Assembly: GCA_030761205.1 (NCBI GenBank)
Contig: JAULJL010000001.1
Span: 32,063,145 to 32,127,144, forward strand
Length of the DNA: 64,000 nt
Direction: 5' to 3'
Origin: Fremontodendron californicum
Taxonomy: Eukaryota; Streptophyta; Magnoliopsida; Malvales; Malvaceae
The translations under genes were made by a program, and so were the position numbers. Positions 11,582-20,276 of the stretch are shown here, piece by piece. Numbering within the stretch: the stretch's first letter is position 1; every line of letters starts with the position of its first letter. A model generated the notes under the pieces. The model did no database searches, was not told where the DNA came from, and was given only the letters and a program-made list of their open reading frames with translations.

Positions 11582-12229
11582 TCACAAAGACAAAGTGCAA
11601 TCCACTCCTTGCTCGTCCATATCTCTTTTTCTTTTTCCGAGCGTTTGCGAAACAACCGTAGCAGATAAACACTCATAAGCTTGTAGCTTTTTGAGTAAAT
11701 CTTCAATGGTTGTAGCAGAAATTATGGTTCTCCTTGCCTCTGAAAACATGAATCCATTATCCACAGCATTATCTAAATATGAAAGCAAATTACTAAAATA
11801 ACCATTAATATTAAGCAAACCAATGGGTTTCTTATTTGTGACCAAAGATGACCAAGAAGCCACGCAAGATATTTCTTCCAATGTACCCAGACCTCCTGGT
11901 AAAGCAATGAATGCATCGGCAGAATGGTACATGATTGTCATCCATTCAGGGATACTCCAGACTTGTATTTCCTTACCCACGGTAGGTCCACAAAAATCTG
12001 TGAATAGTATTGGCACGATTCCTAGAACTGGACTTCCTCCGACGTGTGCTGCTGTAGCGACTGCTCCCATTAAACCCGTACTACCACCTCCATAAATCAA
12101 CTGGATCTTTTGTTGGGCAAGTATTACTCCAACTCTTATGGCTTCATCACCGAATATGTTATTTTTCCCTGGATAAGCACCTCCAAAGACACAAATTTTT
12201 TTAATGCGCTGGGACGAAGTGCTTTCCAT
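11582..12229 (-). CDS. LOG-like protein (cytokinin riboside 5'-monophosphate phosphoribohydrolase family) captured by element C
   Basis: A 215-residue intact, intronless frame, close to the usual ~210-240 residues of plant LOG proteins. Visible family blocks are KKICVFGGAYPGK (10-22), the nucleotide-binding LIYGGGSTGLMG (44-55), VLGIVP (68-73), SADAFIALPGGLGTLEE (103-119) containing the PGGxGTxxE signature, and KKPIGLLNINGYF (133-145). LOG enzymes release active cytokinin bases from their ribotides in the cytosol. The Glu ending the signature is kept (E119), but the catalytic Arg expected 23 residues earlier is Trp (W96), and the usual RKAEM context is gone. Activity is therefore doubtful or altered. 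The C-terminal tail has a basic KRKR patch (199-202). The gene lies in the element's sense orientation, 162 bp after the gag-pol fusion ORF, in the place where Athila elements carry an env-like ORF. Plant LOG genes normally have several introns, so this looks like a processed copy. Confidence 0.9.
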   Translation of the reverse strand: MESTSSQRIKKICVFGGAYPGKNNIFGDEAIRVGVILAQQKIQLIYGGGSTGLMGAVATAAHVGGSPVLGIVPILFTDFCGPTVGKEIQVWSIPEWMTIMYHSADAFIALPGGLGTLEEISCVASWSSLVTNKKPIGLLNINGYFSNLLSYLDNAVDNGFMFSEARRTIISATTIEDLLKKLQAYECLSATVVSQTLGKRKRDMDEQGVDCTLSL

Positions 12230-12391
12230 TTTTTTTCTTTTTCGAGTGCCTTGGCTTTAATTATCCAACGCATGTCTTCAGGAATCCCTTTGTGCATAAG
12301 CATTCTTAATCTTTCAAATCGAACTTGGTAAAGCTTCAGTAAAATATTCCGAGGAAAAGGAGGAAATCGTTTCTGCAATCTTTTGAGAATA
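12230..12391 (-). other. Spacer between gag-pol fusion ORF and LOG-like ORF
   Basis: 162 bp. A minus-strand frame, 12136-12471, runs across it and overlaps both neighbours in another phase; it encodes an arginine/lysine-rich stretch with no known match. The junction of retrotransposon and host-derived sequence should lie in or near here. The LOG ATG is preceded by an A-rich stretch (GAAAAAGAAAAAAAATGG). Confidence 0.5.
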
Positions 12392-14953
12392 TCATCCATC
12401 CTTGAATACGTTACCATTTTGAGGATTCTCAATGTCAACTGCTCCATAATGATACACATGCTTAACCACAAATGGGCCAGTCCATCTTGATCTCAACTTA
12501 CCAGGAAATATGTGAAGTCTAGAATTATAAAGTAGCATTTTTTGCCCAACATCAAATGTTTTTCTTGAAATTAACTTGTCATGAAAGGCTTTAGTTCTTT
12601 TTTTATGAATTTTAGAATTCTCATATGCATCATTTTTGAGTTCCTCAAACTTTTGTTTCCAACAATGCTTAACCTGAAAAGAATTTAACAAAGAATCAGT
12701 GTGTGAAATTTCTGAAGCATTATCAAACTCACATTCAATTAAATAAGCTTCTAAAGGATCATGGAATGTGGTAGTGGTGAGATGTTCATGAACAAGTTCT
12801 TCAATGAAATCCACTTCATGTACTTCTGAATCATCACCAGGTTGCTTGCAAATGTTGAACACATTTAATTCTAAAGTCATATTTCCAAAAGAAATGTTCA
12901 AAATACCATTCCTGCAATTTATCAGAGCATTAGAAGTTGCAAGAAATGGACGGCCTAATATAACAGGAATTTGAACATTTGGATTTGAAACAGGATGTGT
13001 GTCCAAAACAATAAAATCAACAGGGAAGTAAAAATTTTCAATTTGAACCAAAACATCTTCAACTACCCCTCGAGGAATTTTTACAGAACGATCAGCTAGT
13101 TGAAGTGTAACAGGTGTTTCCTTGAGTTCACCTAAACCTAACTGTTGATAAACAGAAAAAGGCAAAAGATTAACACTAGCACCAAGATCAAGCAATGCAC
13201 GTTCTATTCTAGTGTTTCCAATGATGCATGAGATTGTTGGACATCCAGGATCTTTGAATTTTGGTGGAGTAAGGTGCTGAATGATTGAGCTCACACTTTC
13301 CGTTAGAAATGCTTTCTTTTGTACATTATGTTTCCTTTTAACTGTGCACATGTCCTTCAAAAATTTAGCATAAGATGGAACTTGTTTGATTGCATCTAAT
13401 AAAGGAATGTTAATCTTAACTTGTTTGAAAAGTTCATAAATTTCTGCATTTTGATTCAAATTCTTTATTGTTTGCAACCTTTGAGGAAAAGGAGCAGGAT
13501 GCATACCTTTTTCTTTGTCCAAATTTTCAAGAAGTTCAGACTTACCATCATCCTTACCATTACTTTTCGGAGGGGAAGGAGGATCTTGGTCTTTTGATGG
13601 AATGTTTTTGTCAATTGCCTTTCCACTTCGAAGAGTTGTGATAGAACTGGCATTTTCCTGTTGAGTTTCATTGGAGCAAGAAACAAGACATTGAGTAGAA
13701 GGGTTAGGTTGAGGTTGAGCAGGAAACTTACCTTTTTCTTGAGTGCGTAATGAAGCTGTCAATGTGGACAAGGTGTTTTTGATCTCATTGATGTCCTGTG
13801 AAGTTTGGTTATTCACATTTGCTTGTGTTTGCATGAATGCTTGCAATGTCTCTTCCAAGGTTTGTACACGTGAAGGTTGATAGGAAAAAGTGTTGCTCGG
13901 CTTTTGAGATTGTGGTACCTGAACATGATTATTATTCTGCCAACTGAAGTTGGGATGATTTCTCCATTCAGGGTTATACGTTTCAGAGTAAGGAGAAGGA
14001 AAAGGCTTTTTAAATGTGTTTATGGAATTTACTTGATCATGCAACGTTTCTTTAAGAATGGGAATATTTGGACATTCAGAAGTGGGGTGTCCCATGATTT
14101 CACAAATTCCACAACTTTCTTCATTTTTAACCGTTTTGACTTCTTTTACTTCTCTAAGTTCCATGGCTTCAATCTTTCTAGCCAAATTAGCTACTTTAGC
14201 TTTTATCTCATCTTCTTGACTAAAATGATATTTACCTCTGTTAGAAACAAGATTAGATCTACTGGAACTTTCAGAGGAATTATCTGTGTGCCAGGCTTGA
14301 GAGTTATCTGCCAAATGGTCTAGGTAGTCAAAGGCTTCTTCAGGTTCATTTTCTAGAAACTCACCGTTACACATTGTTTCAACAAATTGTTTAGTTTCGG
14401 GAGTTAAACTTTCATAAAAGAAACTAATAAGACGCCATTTTTCAAAACCATGATGTGGACAAGAACTTAACAAATCTTTAAAACGCTCCCAGCACTGAAA
14501 AAATGCTTCATTTTGATTTTGATTGAAATTTTGAATCTGTCTTTTCAAAGCAGTAGTTTTATGTGCTGGGAAAAATTTCTTTAGAAACTCAGTTTGTAAT
14601 TCTTGCCATGTGCCAATTGACCTTGGTTTTAAATTATGAAGCCAAAATTTTGCTTTATCTTTTAAAGAAAAAGGAAATAATTTTAGCTTGACAATTTCAT
14701 TTGTACATTGTTGGTCATTAAAGGTGACACATACATCTTCGAACTCTTTTAGAAACGAGTAAGCACTTTCCGATTCTAACCCATGGAAATTTGGAAGCAA
14801 AGCTATCATACCTCGTTTAAAACGAAAGTTGTTTGCATTGAGAGGAAAAATAAAACAAGAGGGTGATGAGCTTCGAGTTGGTTGCAAGTAGTCACGCATG
14901 GTGCGTACTTGTCTGTTCTCATCTTCAGCATGAACACTTTCATTGTCAGCCAT
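12392..14953 (-). CDS. Gag-protease polyprotein of element C, fused in frame to the tail of pol (RT/RNase H/integrase deleted)
   Basis: The ATG at 14953 (MADNESVHAEDENR...) is chosen over the one at 15046 because Athila gag proteins start with a similar MADN. The product is 853 residues. A Retrotrans_gag core (about residues 45-215; FPFSLKDKAKFWLHNL, EFLKKFFP) is followed by a CCHC zinc knuckle CGICEIMGHPTSEC and a proline/glutamine-rich linker. Next is a retropepsin with ALLDLGASVNLLP (DLGAS as the active-site motif, usual in Athila) and VILGRPFLAT. The last ~110 residues (KTFDVGQKMLLYNSRLHIFPGKL, RSRWTGPFVV) are the segment normally found after integrase. RT, RNase H and integrase are thus removed without breaking the frame. 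It could form particles and process itself, but needs enzymes in trans. Confidence 0.92.
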   Translation of the reverse strand: MADNESVHAEDENRQVRTMRDYLQPTRSSSPSCFIFPLNANNFRFKRGMIALLPNFHGLESESAYSFLKEFEDVCVTFNDQQCTNEIVKLKLFPFSLKDKAKFWLHNLKPRSIGTWQELQTEFLKKFFPAHKTTALKRQIQNFNQNQNEAFFQCWERFKDLLSSCPHHGFEKWRLISFFYESLTPETKQFVETMCNGEFLENEPEEAFDYLDHLADNSQAWHTDNSSESSSRSNLVSNRGKYHFSQEDEIKAKVANLARKIEAMELREVKEVKTVKNEESCGICEIMGHPTSECPNIPILKETLHDQVNSINTFKKPFPSPYSETYNPEWRNHPNFSWQNNNHVQVPQSQKPSNTFSYQPSRVQTLEETLQAFMQTQANVNNQTSQDINEIKNTLSTLTASLRTQEKGKFPAQPQPNPSTQCLVSCSNETQQENASSITTLRSGKAIDKNIPSKDQDPPSPPKSNGKDDGKSELLENLDKEKGMHPAPFPQRLQTIKNLNQNAEIYELFKQVKINIPLLDAIKQVPSYAKFLKDMCTVKRKHNVQKKAFLTESVSSIIQHLTPPKFKDPGCPTISCIIGNTRIERALLDLGASVNLLPFSVYQQLGLGELKETPVTLQLADRSVKIPRGVVEDVLVQIENFYFPVDFIVLDTHPVSNPNVQIPVILGRPFLATSNALINCRNGILNISFGNMTLELNVFNICKQPGDDSEVHEVDFIEELVHEHLTTTTFHDPLEAYLIECEFDNASEISHTDSLLNSFQVKHCWKQKFEELKNDAYENSKIHKKRTKAFHDKLISRKTFDVGQKMLLYNSRLHIFPGKLRSRWTGPFVVKHVYHYGAVDIENPQNGNVFKDG

Positions 14954-15202
14954 GGTAAGAGTTGTATTAGAAAGATTACCTGAAAAAGTTTCACAATAAA
15001 ATCTAACTAAACGACGAGATCTAAAATCACGTCGCCAAACAAGCATAAAACAAAGTTAATATACAGATTAGGCGGTATAACCAGCCAATAAAAATAAAAC
15101 AAAGTTAATATACAATATAAATATAAATATATACAAAATTAGGCGGTATAACTAGCCAATAAAAATAAATATACTTATAAACTTATATACTTAGTATTGC
15201 TT

Positions 15203-15219
15203 CCCCGGCAACGGCGCCA
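15203..15219 (-). promoter_or_regulatory. Primer binding site of element C (tRNA-Asp type)
   Basis: On the minus strand, TGGCGCCGTTGCCGGGG lies 6 nt inside the 5' LTR. It matches the primer binding site used by Athila elements, complementary to the 3' end of tRNA-Asp. Confidence 0.9.
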
Positions 15220-15225
15220 AAAACT

Positions 15226-16726
15226 TGATGGAAACTCAATTAAGAGTTGTAAACCCAAGTGCAGGTTATGTTCAAGTAATAAATTCTCGGGTGTCCGAGG
15301 TCGAACCACAGGGAAGCGTATTAGTAAGTATAAGTTTATAAATATATAAGAAAAATAAAGTAAACAAGATATTAGGGTATCAACAACAAAACAAGATAAA
15401 CAAAATATTAGAGAACAAAATAAACAAAATAAAATAAAATAAATTAAACAAGATATAAAAAACAATAAGAAAAGATGTTGAGGTTAGAGAATTCACTCTT
15501 GGTGTTATGCTAAGATTAATCTTGTTTTATTACACAATTGAAATCCACACATAAGGGAGGTTCCAATCGGAAGGTTTAGCAATTCAGTCCAAATTGTCCA
15601 ACGTCCATAGCATATGATATTATGTTCATTTGGTGTCCTCAAAACTCATAAAAAGAGTCCAAGCATTCCTTATGCCAAGGTATATGTCTACAACAAATCA
15701 AGGTTATGAAACCAAGCATTTACTGTGCCATTTTCATTGTCAATAATGAATCAAGATCCCTACTTTGCAAGTATGATTTTAAACCAGAAGAAAATATTAT
15801 CTATAGTAGTGTTTATAAATGATGATTCATTTTAGCTCATGTTTAAGAGACTAACCTTAGCATTTACCAAAAACTTCACCTCATCACCTCAACAATATGA
15901 TTAGCAACACATACTAGATATGAATAAAATGAAAAGAAATGTAAGAAGCATAAGTAAATAAAGAAAAAGAAAACTAGAGAAAGAAAAGAAAAAGAAAACG
16001 TAGAGAATTTTATTACAATGGCTAATATCCTACCAATCTATCTTGTATCCTAATACTCATCCAAGGCCCTCTATTTATACACATTTTGGAGAGCTAAATG
16101 ACAAGAGACAAGCTTTATAAATTTCAAAGGTAGGTATAATAGGTGGGTGCATTTTTCTAACAATTTTCGTCATGTTGTATGACAATTCTGATCAGCCAGC
16201 TTGATGGTCGATTTTGTCAATGTTGGAGGCTCGATCTGATCAAATGGTCTTCTAGAAAAATATGCCCCTATCAGTTATTGATCCATAGCCGTTGGAATCA
16301 GATCATTTTCTCATGTGGATCGGAAGATATGGTCAAAATACGAAAACAGGTCAGCACAGACGTCATTGCACATCAGCCAACTTGATGGTTGATTTCGGTA
16401 GGGAAAACGACTCCGTTTCAAGAAGTGTAAAACATGCAAAAGATAGATATGCCTCTTAGCTTTGCACGGCTACAAATTTTAGCCTTATTGCTTCAGTGAA
16501 ACTCGAGATATAGCTGATATGGCAAACGGTGTCGGAACTGGAACTGAACTGGATTTGCCCTTAATTCTAGTAATCTGAAATCACTCAAAGAAACTTGTGA
16601 AAAACACCAAATTACATAAAAATATAAAAGATCATAAACACAATTAGACTAAACAATAATAACTCGTATTTGACACAAAACAATAATAAAACATAACTAA
16701 AAACTATATAATTATACGAGTTATCA
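15226..16726 (-). mobile_element. 5' LTR of element C (1501 bp)
   Basis: Same length as the left copy and nearly identical. By eye the differences are at the counterparts of 8886, 8947, 9068, three sites around 9320-9335, one near 9378, one near 9511 and one near 9553. The TATA box TATAAATA on the minus strand (16072-16079) would start transcripts running through gag and the LOG-like ORF. Confidence 0.95.
16072..16079 (-). promoter_or_regulatory. TATA box in the 5' LTR of element C
   Basis: GTATAAATAGAGGGCC on the minus strand, a good plant TATA context. It is the likely core promoter for the gag and LOG-like transcript; the same box in the 3' LTR is at 9145-9152. Confidence 0.65.
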
Positions 16727-18063
16727 GTAGTCACGGCCATGGACTGTTTGCTTTCTCCCTTGTTGGTAAAGGTTTTGCCCCCTTTGCGGGTATCTTGTTT
16801 TTCCTTGGCTTTCTTTGGCTCTTGCACCGGAGGTTCTTGATTTCCAGCAGCTGTCATACTCAACTCCATATCATGAGCACGAGTGGCTAATTCTTCAAAG
16901 GTCTTAGGCTTGATGCCTTGAAGAATGTAACGCAAGCCCCAATTCATGCCTTGGATGCACATGTCAAGGGCAGAAGACTCAGACAGTCTTTCTTTGCAGT
17001 TAAGGCTCAGATTTCTCCATCTGTGAATGTAATCAATGACTGGCTCATCCTTCCATTGACGTGAGCTTGTGAGTTCGATCATGCTGACTAAGCGACGAGT
17101 GCTGTAGAATCGATTAAGGAATTCACGCTCAAGTCGTTCCCAACTGTCAATCGTCCCAGGCTCAAGATCAGTATACCAATCAAAGGCGTTGCTTTTTAAG
17201 GAGCGAACGAACTGCTTCACCATGAGATCCCCATAGGTACCAGCATTATTGCAAGTTTCCACAAAATGTGCAACATGTTGGCGTGGATTTCCTTTTCCAT
17301 CGAACTGCTGAAACTTTGGGGGTTGATAGTTCCCAGGCATCCTCAGATGATCGATCCTTTGAGAATATGGTTTTGCATATGTATATGAAGGTTGAGTGAT
17401 GCTTTCAACTTGATCTTTGATAGCCTCTTTGATAAGATCCTTGAGCTGACTGGTAGTGACGAGTTCATTGATCTTTTCTTCAGAATCCTTAGCAACTTCC
17501 TTGCCAGAGTTCTCACCATCATCTTGAAAGATTGATTGCCAATTCTGGTTTGAAGCTTCGTTCCTTTTTCCAGTGAGACCGGCGATCTTGTCCATCATGG
17601 AAGCGATCTGGTTATCCTTCTCTTTGATACTTGCTGAAAGGATTTCAACAGATTTTGCCAGAAGTGCAACTTGTTCTTCCAATGATGTGGTGCCAGTTGT
17701 CATGACAGCCATTACTCCAGAACTTGATTTTGGAGTAGATGATGGAATAGGCTTGTTGCTTGAGTAGCTATCTTGTTCTTTGTATGTTAACTGACGACTT
17801 GCACTTGATCCTCGAGGAGAATCGACTTGTTCAGCGGAAACTTCTTCTAAGTCTTGAATTGGAGAAGAAGTGTCATAGAGAGGGTTTTGATTGAGCACCG
17901 GAAAAGTTTGCTCATACAATTCAGCAAGAGTTTTGGTCTTGCTCCTAGTGCCATAAGGATGAGCGGGGATATCAACGCTTGATGATGAAGTGGGGTAGAC
18001 TGCAGGATTAGCTCGAGCAGGCTTGAGAGTTGGTTTGTTAGCAAGGTTCTTCTTGGGAGCCAT
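16727..18063 (-). pseudogene. gag gene of gypsy element B, split by element C
   Basis: The ATG at 18063 (MAPKKNLANKPTLKPARAN) begins 51 nt inside the primer binding site. The N-terminus is a low-complexity Ser/Thr-rich region with AHPYGTRSKTKTLAELYEQ. A coiled-coil segment follows (about residues 150-190; EEQVALLAKSVEILSASIKE), then the Retrotrans_gag core (FVETCNNAGTYGDLMVKQF, SNAFDWYTDLEPGTIDSWE, REFLNRFYSTRR) and a Lys-rich end ...KQSMAVTT. The frame is open for 445 codons, then is interrupted at the duplicated GTAGT and resumes at 8298. No internal stop is seen, so element B was probably intact when element C landed. Confidence 0.9.
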
Positions 18064-18113
18064 TGTAACTTGATAACTTGAGTTTTGAAGAAAAGAGATG
18101 AAAGGCAGAGATT

Positions 18114-18131
18114 GTCCCACCGGGCGTGCCA
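18114..18131 (-). promoter_or_regulatory. Primer binding site of element B
   Basis: On the minus strand, TGGCACGCCCGGTGGGAC lies 5 nt after the LTR end ...GTGTGTACA. This site is common in a group of plant gypsy elements. I do not assign the tRNA with confidence. Confidence 0.75.
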
Positions 18132-18136
18132 AAATT

Positions 18137-19186
18137 TGTACACACAAATTTTATGTCAAAAATATGACAAGGAAAATTTGGAGTCAAATAAATAATTTTA
18201 TTAATCAAACTTTGAGGTTACAATCTCTGAATATTCTTAAAGAAAGAAATCCTTTGATTCTTTTCTTCAGTAAAACTTTGATCCAAGGGTCTTCACGACT
18301 TGATCTTGAATCGGTAAGATCTGCTTCAAGGGTCTTCTAGACTTGATCTTGAAAAACAGGAATTATCTCCTTTCCTTCGATGAACAAGATCGGAGAGCAG
18401 CTTCTTAGAGAATTCTCAAGAACAAGCACCGCGTTCTTAGAATTTCTCTAATTTCTTCTTAAGAATTTTGAGAGGATTTGGCTCTTCAAAATCTTCTTCT
18501 CTTCAGGCTTTCTGAATTGTGAATTTGTGTTAAGAGGAGGTCTCTATTTATAGTGGTAGCTAGTCAGGTGAAAGAGAGTTTTAAAAGAACTCATCCTCCT
18601 TATTTATCTCTTAATTATTTTAATTAGAGATAATATCTTCTTATTTATCTCTTAATTAATTTAATTTAATTTAATTTAATTAGAGATAAAATATTTATTT
18701 TTATCACTTAATTAATTAATTAAATTAGAGATAAAATATTTATTTATCTCTTAATTAATTTAATTTAATTAGAGATAAAACTTTATTATTTATCCCTTAA
18801 TTAATTAATTAAATTAGAGATAAAATATTTATTTTTTATCACTTAATTAATTAATTAAATTAGAGATAAAATATTTATTTATCTCTTAATTAATTTAATT
18901 TAATTAGAGATAAAAATTTATTATTTATCTCTTAATTAATTTAATTTAATTAGAGGTAAAATAATTATGACACATGGGTGAAATTTGATTGGATAACCCA
19001 TGTGTCCTTGCAATTTGATTGGTCAAACCATGTATACATATTTAATTAATTATAAAATAATTAATTATAATATGATATTATCAATTTCACATGGTAATGT
19101 ATAATTTAATTGAAAATTTCTTAATTAAAGAAATTCCAATTGACATGTGGCTATTTGTAATTGGTTACAAATTTTCTCCTTCTACA
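18137..19186 (-). mobile_element. 5' LTR of gypsy element B (1050 bp)
   Basis: In plus orientation it runs TGTACACACAAATTT to CCTTCTACA, i.e. TGTAGAAGG...GTGTGTACA on the coding strand. A minus-strand TATA box (TATTTATA, 18545-18552) precedes the leader. The upstream half holds an AT-rich tandem array. CTTAT (19187-19191) is the predicted target duplication; its partner is outside the window. Confidence 0.75.
18595..18965. repeat. AT-rich tandem repeat in the LTR of element B
   Basis: Repeats of TTATCTCTTAATTAATTTAA followed by TTTAATTAGAGATAAAA, five to six copies with a period of about 75-80 bp. Each unit is itself an inverted repeat (TTTATCTCTTAATTAA / TTAATTAGAGATAAA), so the region could fold into serial hairpins. 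Confidence 0.8.
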
Positions 19187-20271
19187 CTTATTACGAACAA
19201 TGCCTTCAAGACATTGGAAGAGGGCACCCACTCGTTTATCTCGCAATGGATAAAATAACACACCATGATTGACCAGGCATCGGACGTCAGCTACGAGGGT
19301 GCAAGGTTCCACGAATCAAGAGCAGTAACAAAAAACGGATTCAGTGGCAAGTGAAATCTCGCTCTAAAAATTGACAAGTAAAAAGATGTCCCAAGACAGT
19401 TGCCTCCAACAAAACTTATAGAACGTTGACGACTAGGAATCAACACCTTGTATAGCGGATGTAGAGATATCCATCCTTGAGTAGAAATCACACTCTCCAC
19501 TTCAAGAGACATCACATCACATTTATAGTAATCACTGTACCACCACAACCTAGGTGGCTACCTTCCACAACATCCTCATTAGCACCAGCTTCGTCATTAA
19601 CAGCTACGACGTTATCGTTTACAGCCTCTTCACCTCCGTGATTTCCACTACCCTTGGTTGCATCCCCATTCCCAAAAGCAAAACTTGGATTGGATGTACT
19701 CTCAGAGCTTAAATCATCACCATCAAATATCCTATCAACAATAGCAATACTACTCTTGCTACGTACCGTACAAGGCATCATCATCCTTAGCCATCCTCCC
19801 CAACACTCTGACAAACTAATAACACAAGGAAAGCAATAAAATAAAGAACAAGAGACCAAAACTTACCAACGAAAATAGGTGTTTATGAACACAGAAGAAG
19901 AACACAGAAAACACGAACAAAGAATGAAAAACTTGAACGAGCACAAAAATGCAGGAAAAGCTTTCGATAAATGTAGAACACAGAAGAAAAAGGAAGGAAA
20001 AATTGTAAGGGCTATATTTATAGTCCTCTTACCTGGAAGATACCCTAAAAAGACAGTTAAGATGAAACGTTGATAGGAATAAATTTAAAAAATGCAAAAA
20101 TCTTGAAAAAATCTCAAAGCAGTCACTTTGCCAAGTGCACGAGCCAGGAAAAACGATAGCGCAAACACATCTTTTTAATTAATGAAGGACACGCAGTAAG
20201 ACAGGGTTCAACACATGCCACACATCATTGTACGTTATAAGTGTGCACGTGTCCCGCACCCGAACCCAACA
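19187..20271. other. Unclassified segment between element B and the 20277 LTR
   Basis: No recognised gene. A minus-strand frame at 19512-19859 encodes an acidic, Gly/Asn-rich stretch (about 60 residues after FDGDDLSSES) without a known domain. A minus-strand TATA-like ACTATAAATATAGCC lies at 20011-20025 upstream of it, which may mark an old promoter or LTR. The plus-strand ORF 19879-20073 is Lys/Glu-rich and unsupported. Probably another repeat remnant. Confidence 0.4.
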
Positions 20272-20276
20272 AGCAC

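Larger units (their letters stand above)
8299..16726 (-). mobile_element. Athila-like LTR retrotransposon carrying a LOG-like gene (element C), complete between target duplications
   Basis: Two 1501-bp LTRs (8299-9799 and 15226-16726) flank the element, with the perfect 5-bp duplication GTAGT at 8294-8298 and 16727-16731. On the minus strand the order is 5' LTR, primer binding site TGGCGCCGTTGCCGGGG (the tRNA-Asp-type site of Athila elements), gag-protease ORF fused to the tail of pol, LOG-like ORF, ~1.8-kb 3' region, polypurine tract AAGTGTGGGGGTG, 3' LTR. Reverse transcriptase, RNase H and integrase are missing, so it is non-autonomous. By eye the LTRs differ at about nine sites (0.6%), so insertion was recent. 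It splits the gag gene of element B. Confidence 0.95.

Noticed and set aside
11582..12229. LOG-like gene as an ordinary host gene
   Set aside because: It lies between a retrotransposon gag-pol ORF and that element's polypurine tract and 3' LTR, has no introns and is in sense with the element. An independent host locus there is unlikely.
12136..12471. 111-residue basic ORF overlapping the gag-pol tail and the LOG start
   Set aside because: It overlaps two well-supported frames in another phase and resembles no protein.
12392..15046. Gag start at the ATG at 15046
   Set aside because: The extra 31 residues are leader sequence between primer site and MADNE; Athila gag proteins begin at the MADN-like Met at 14953.
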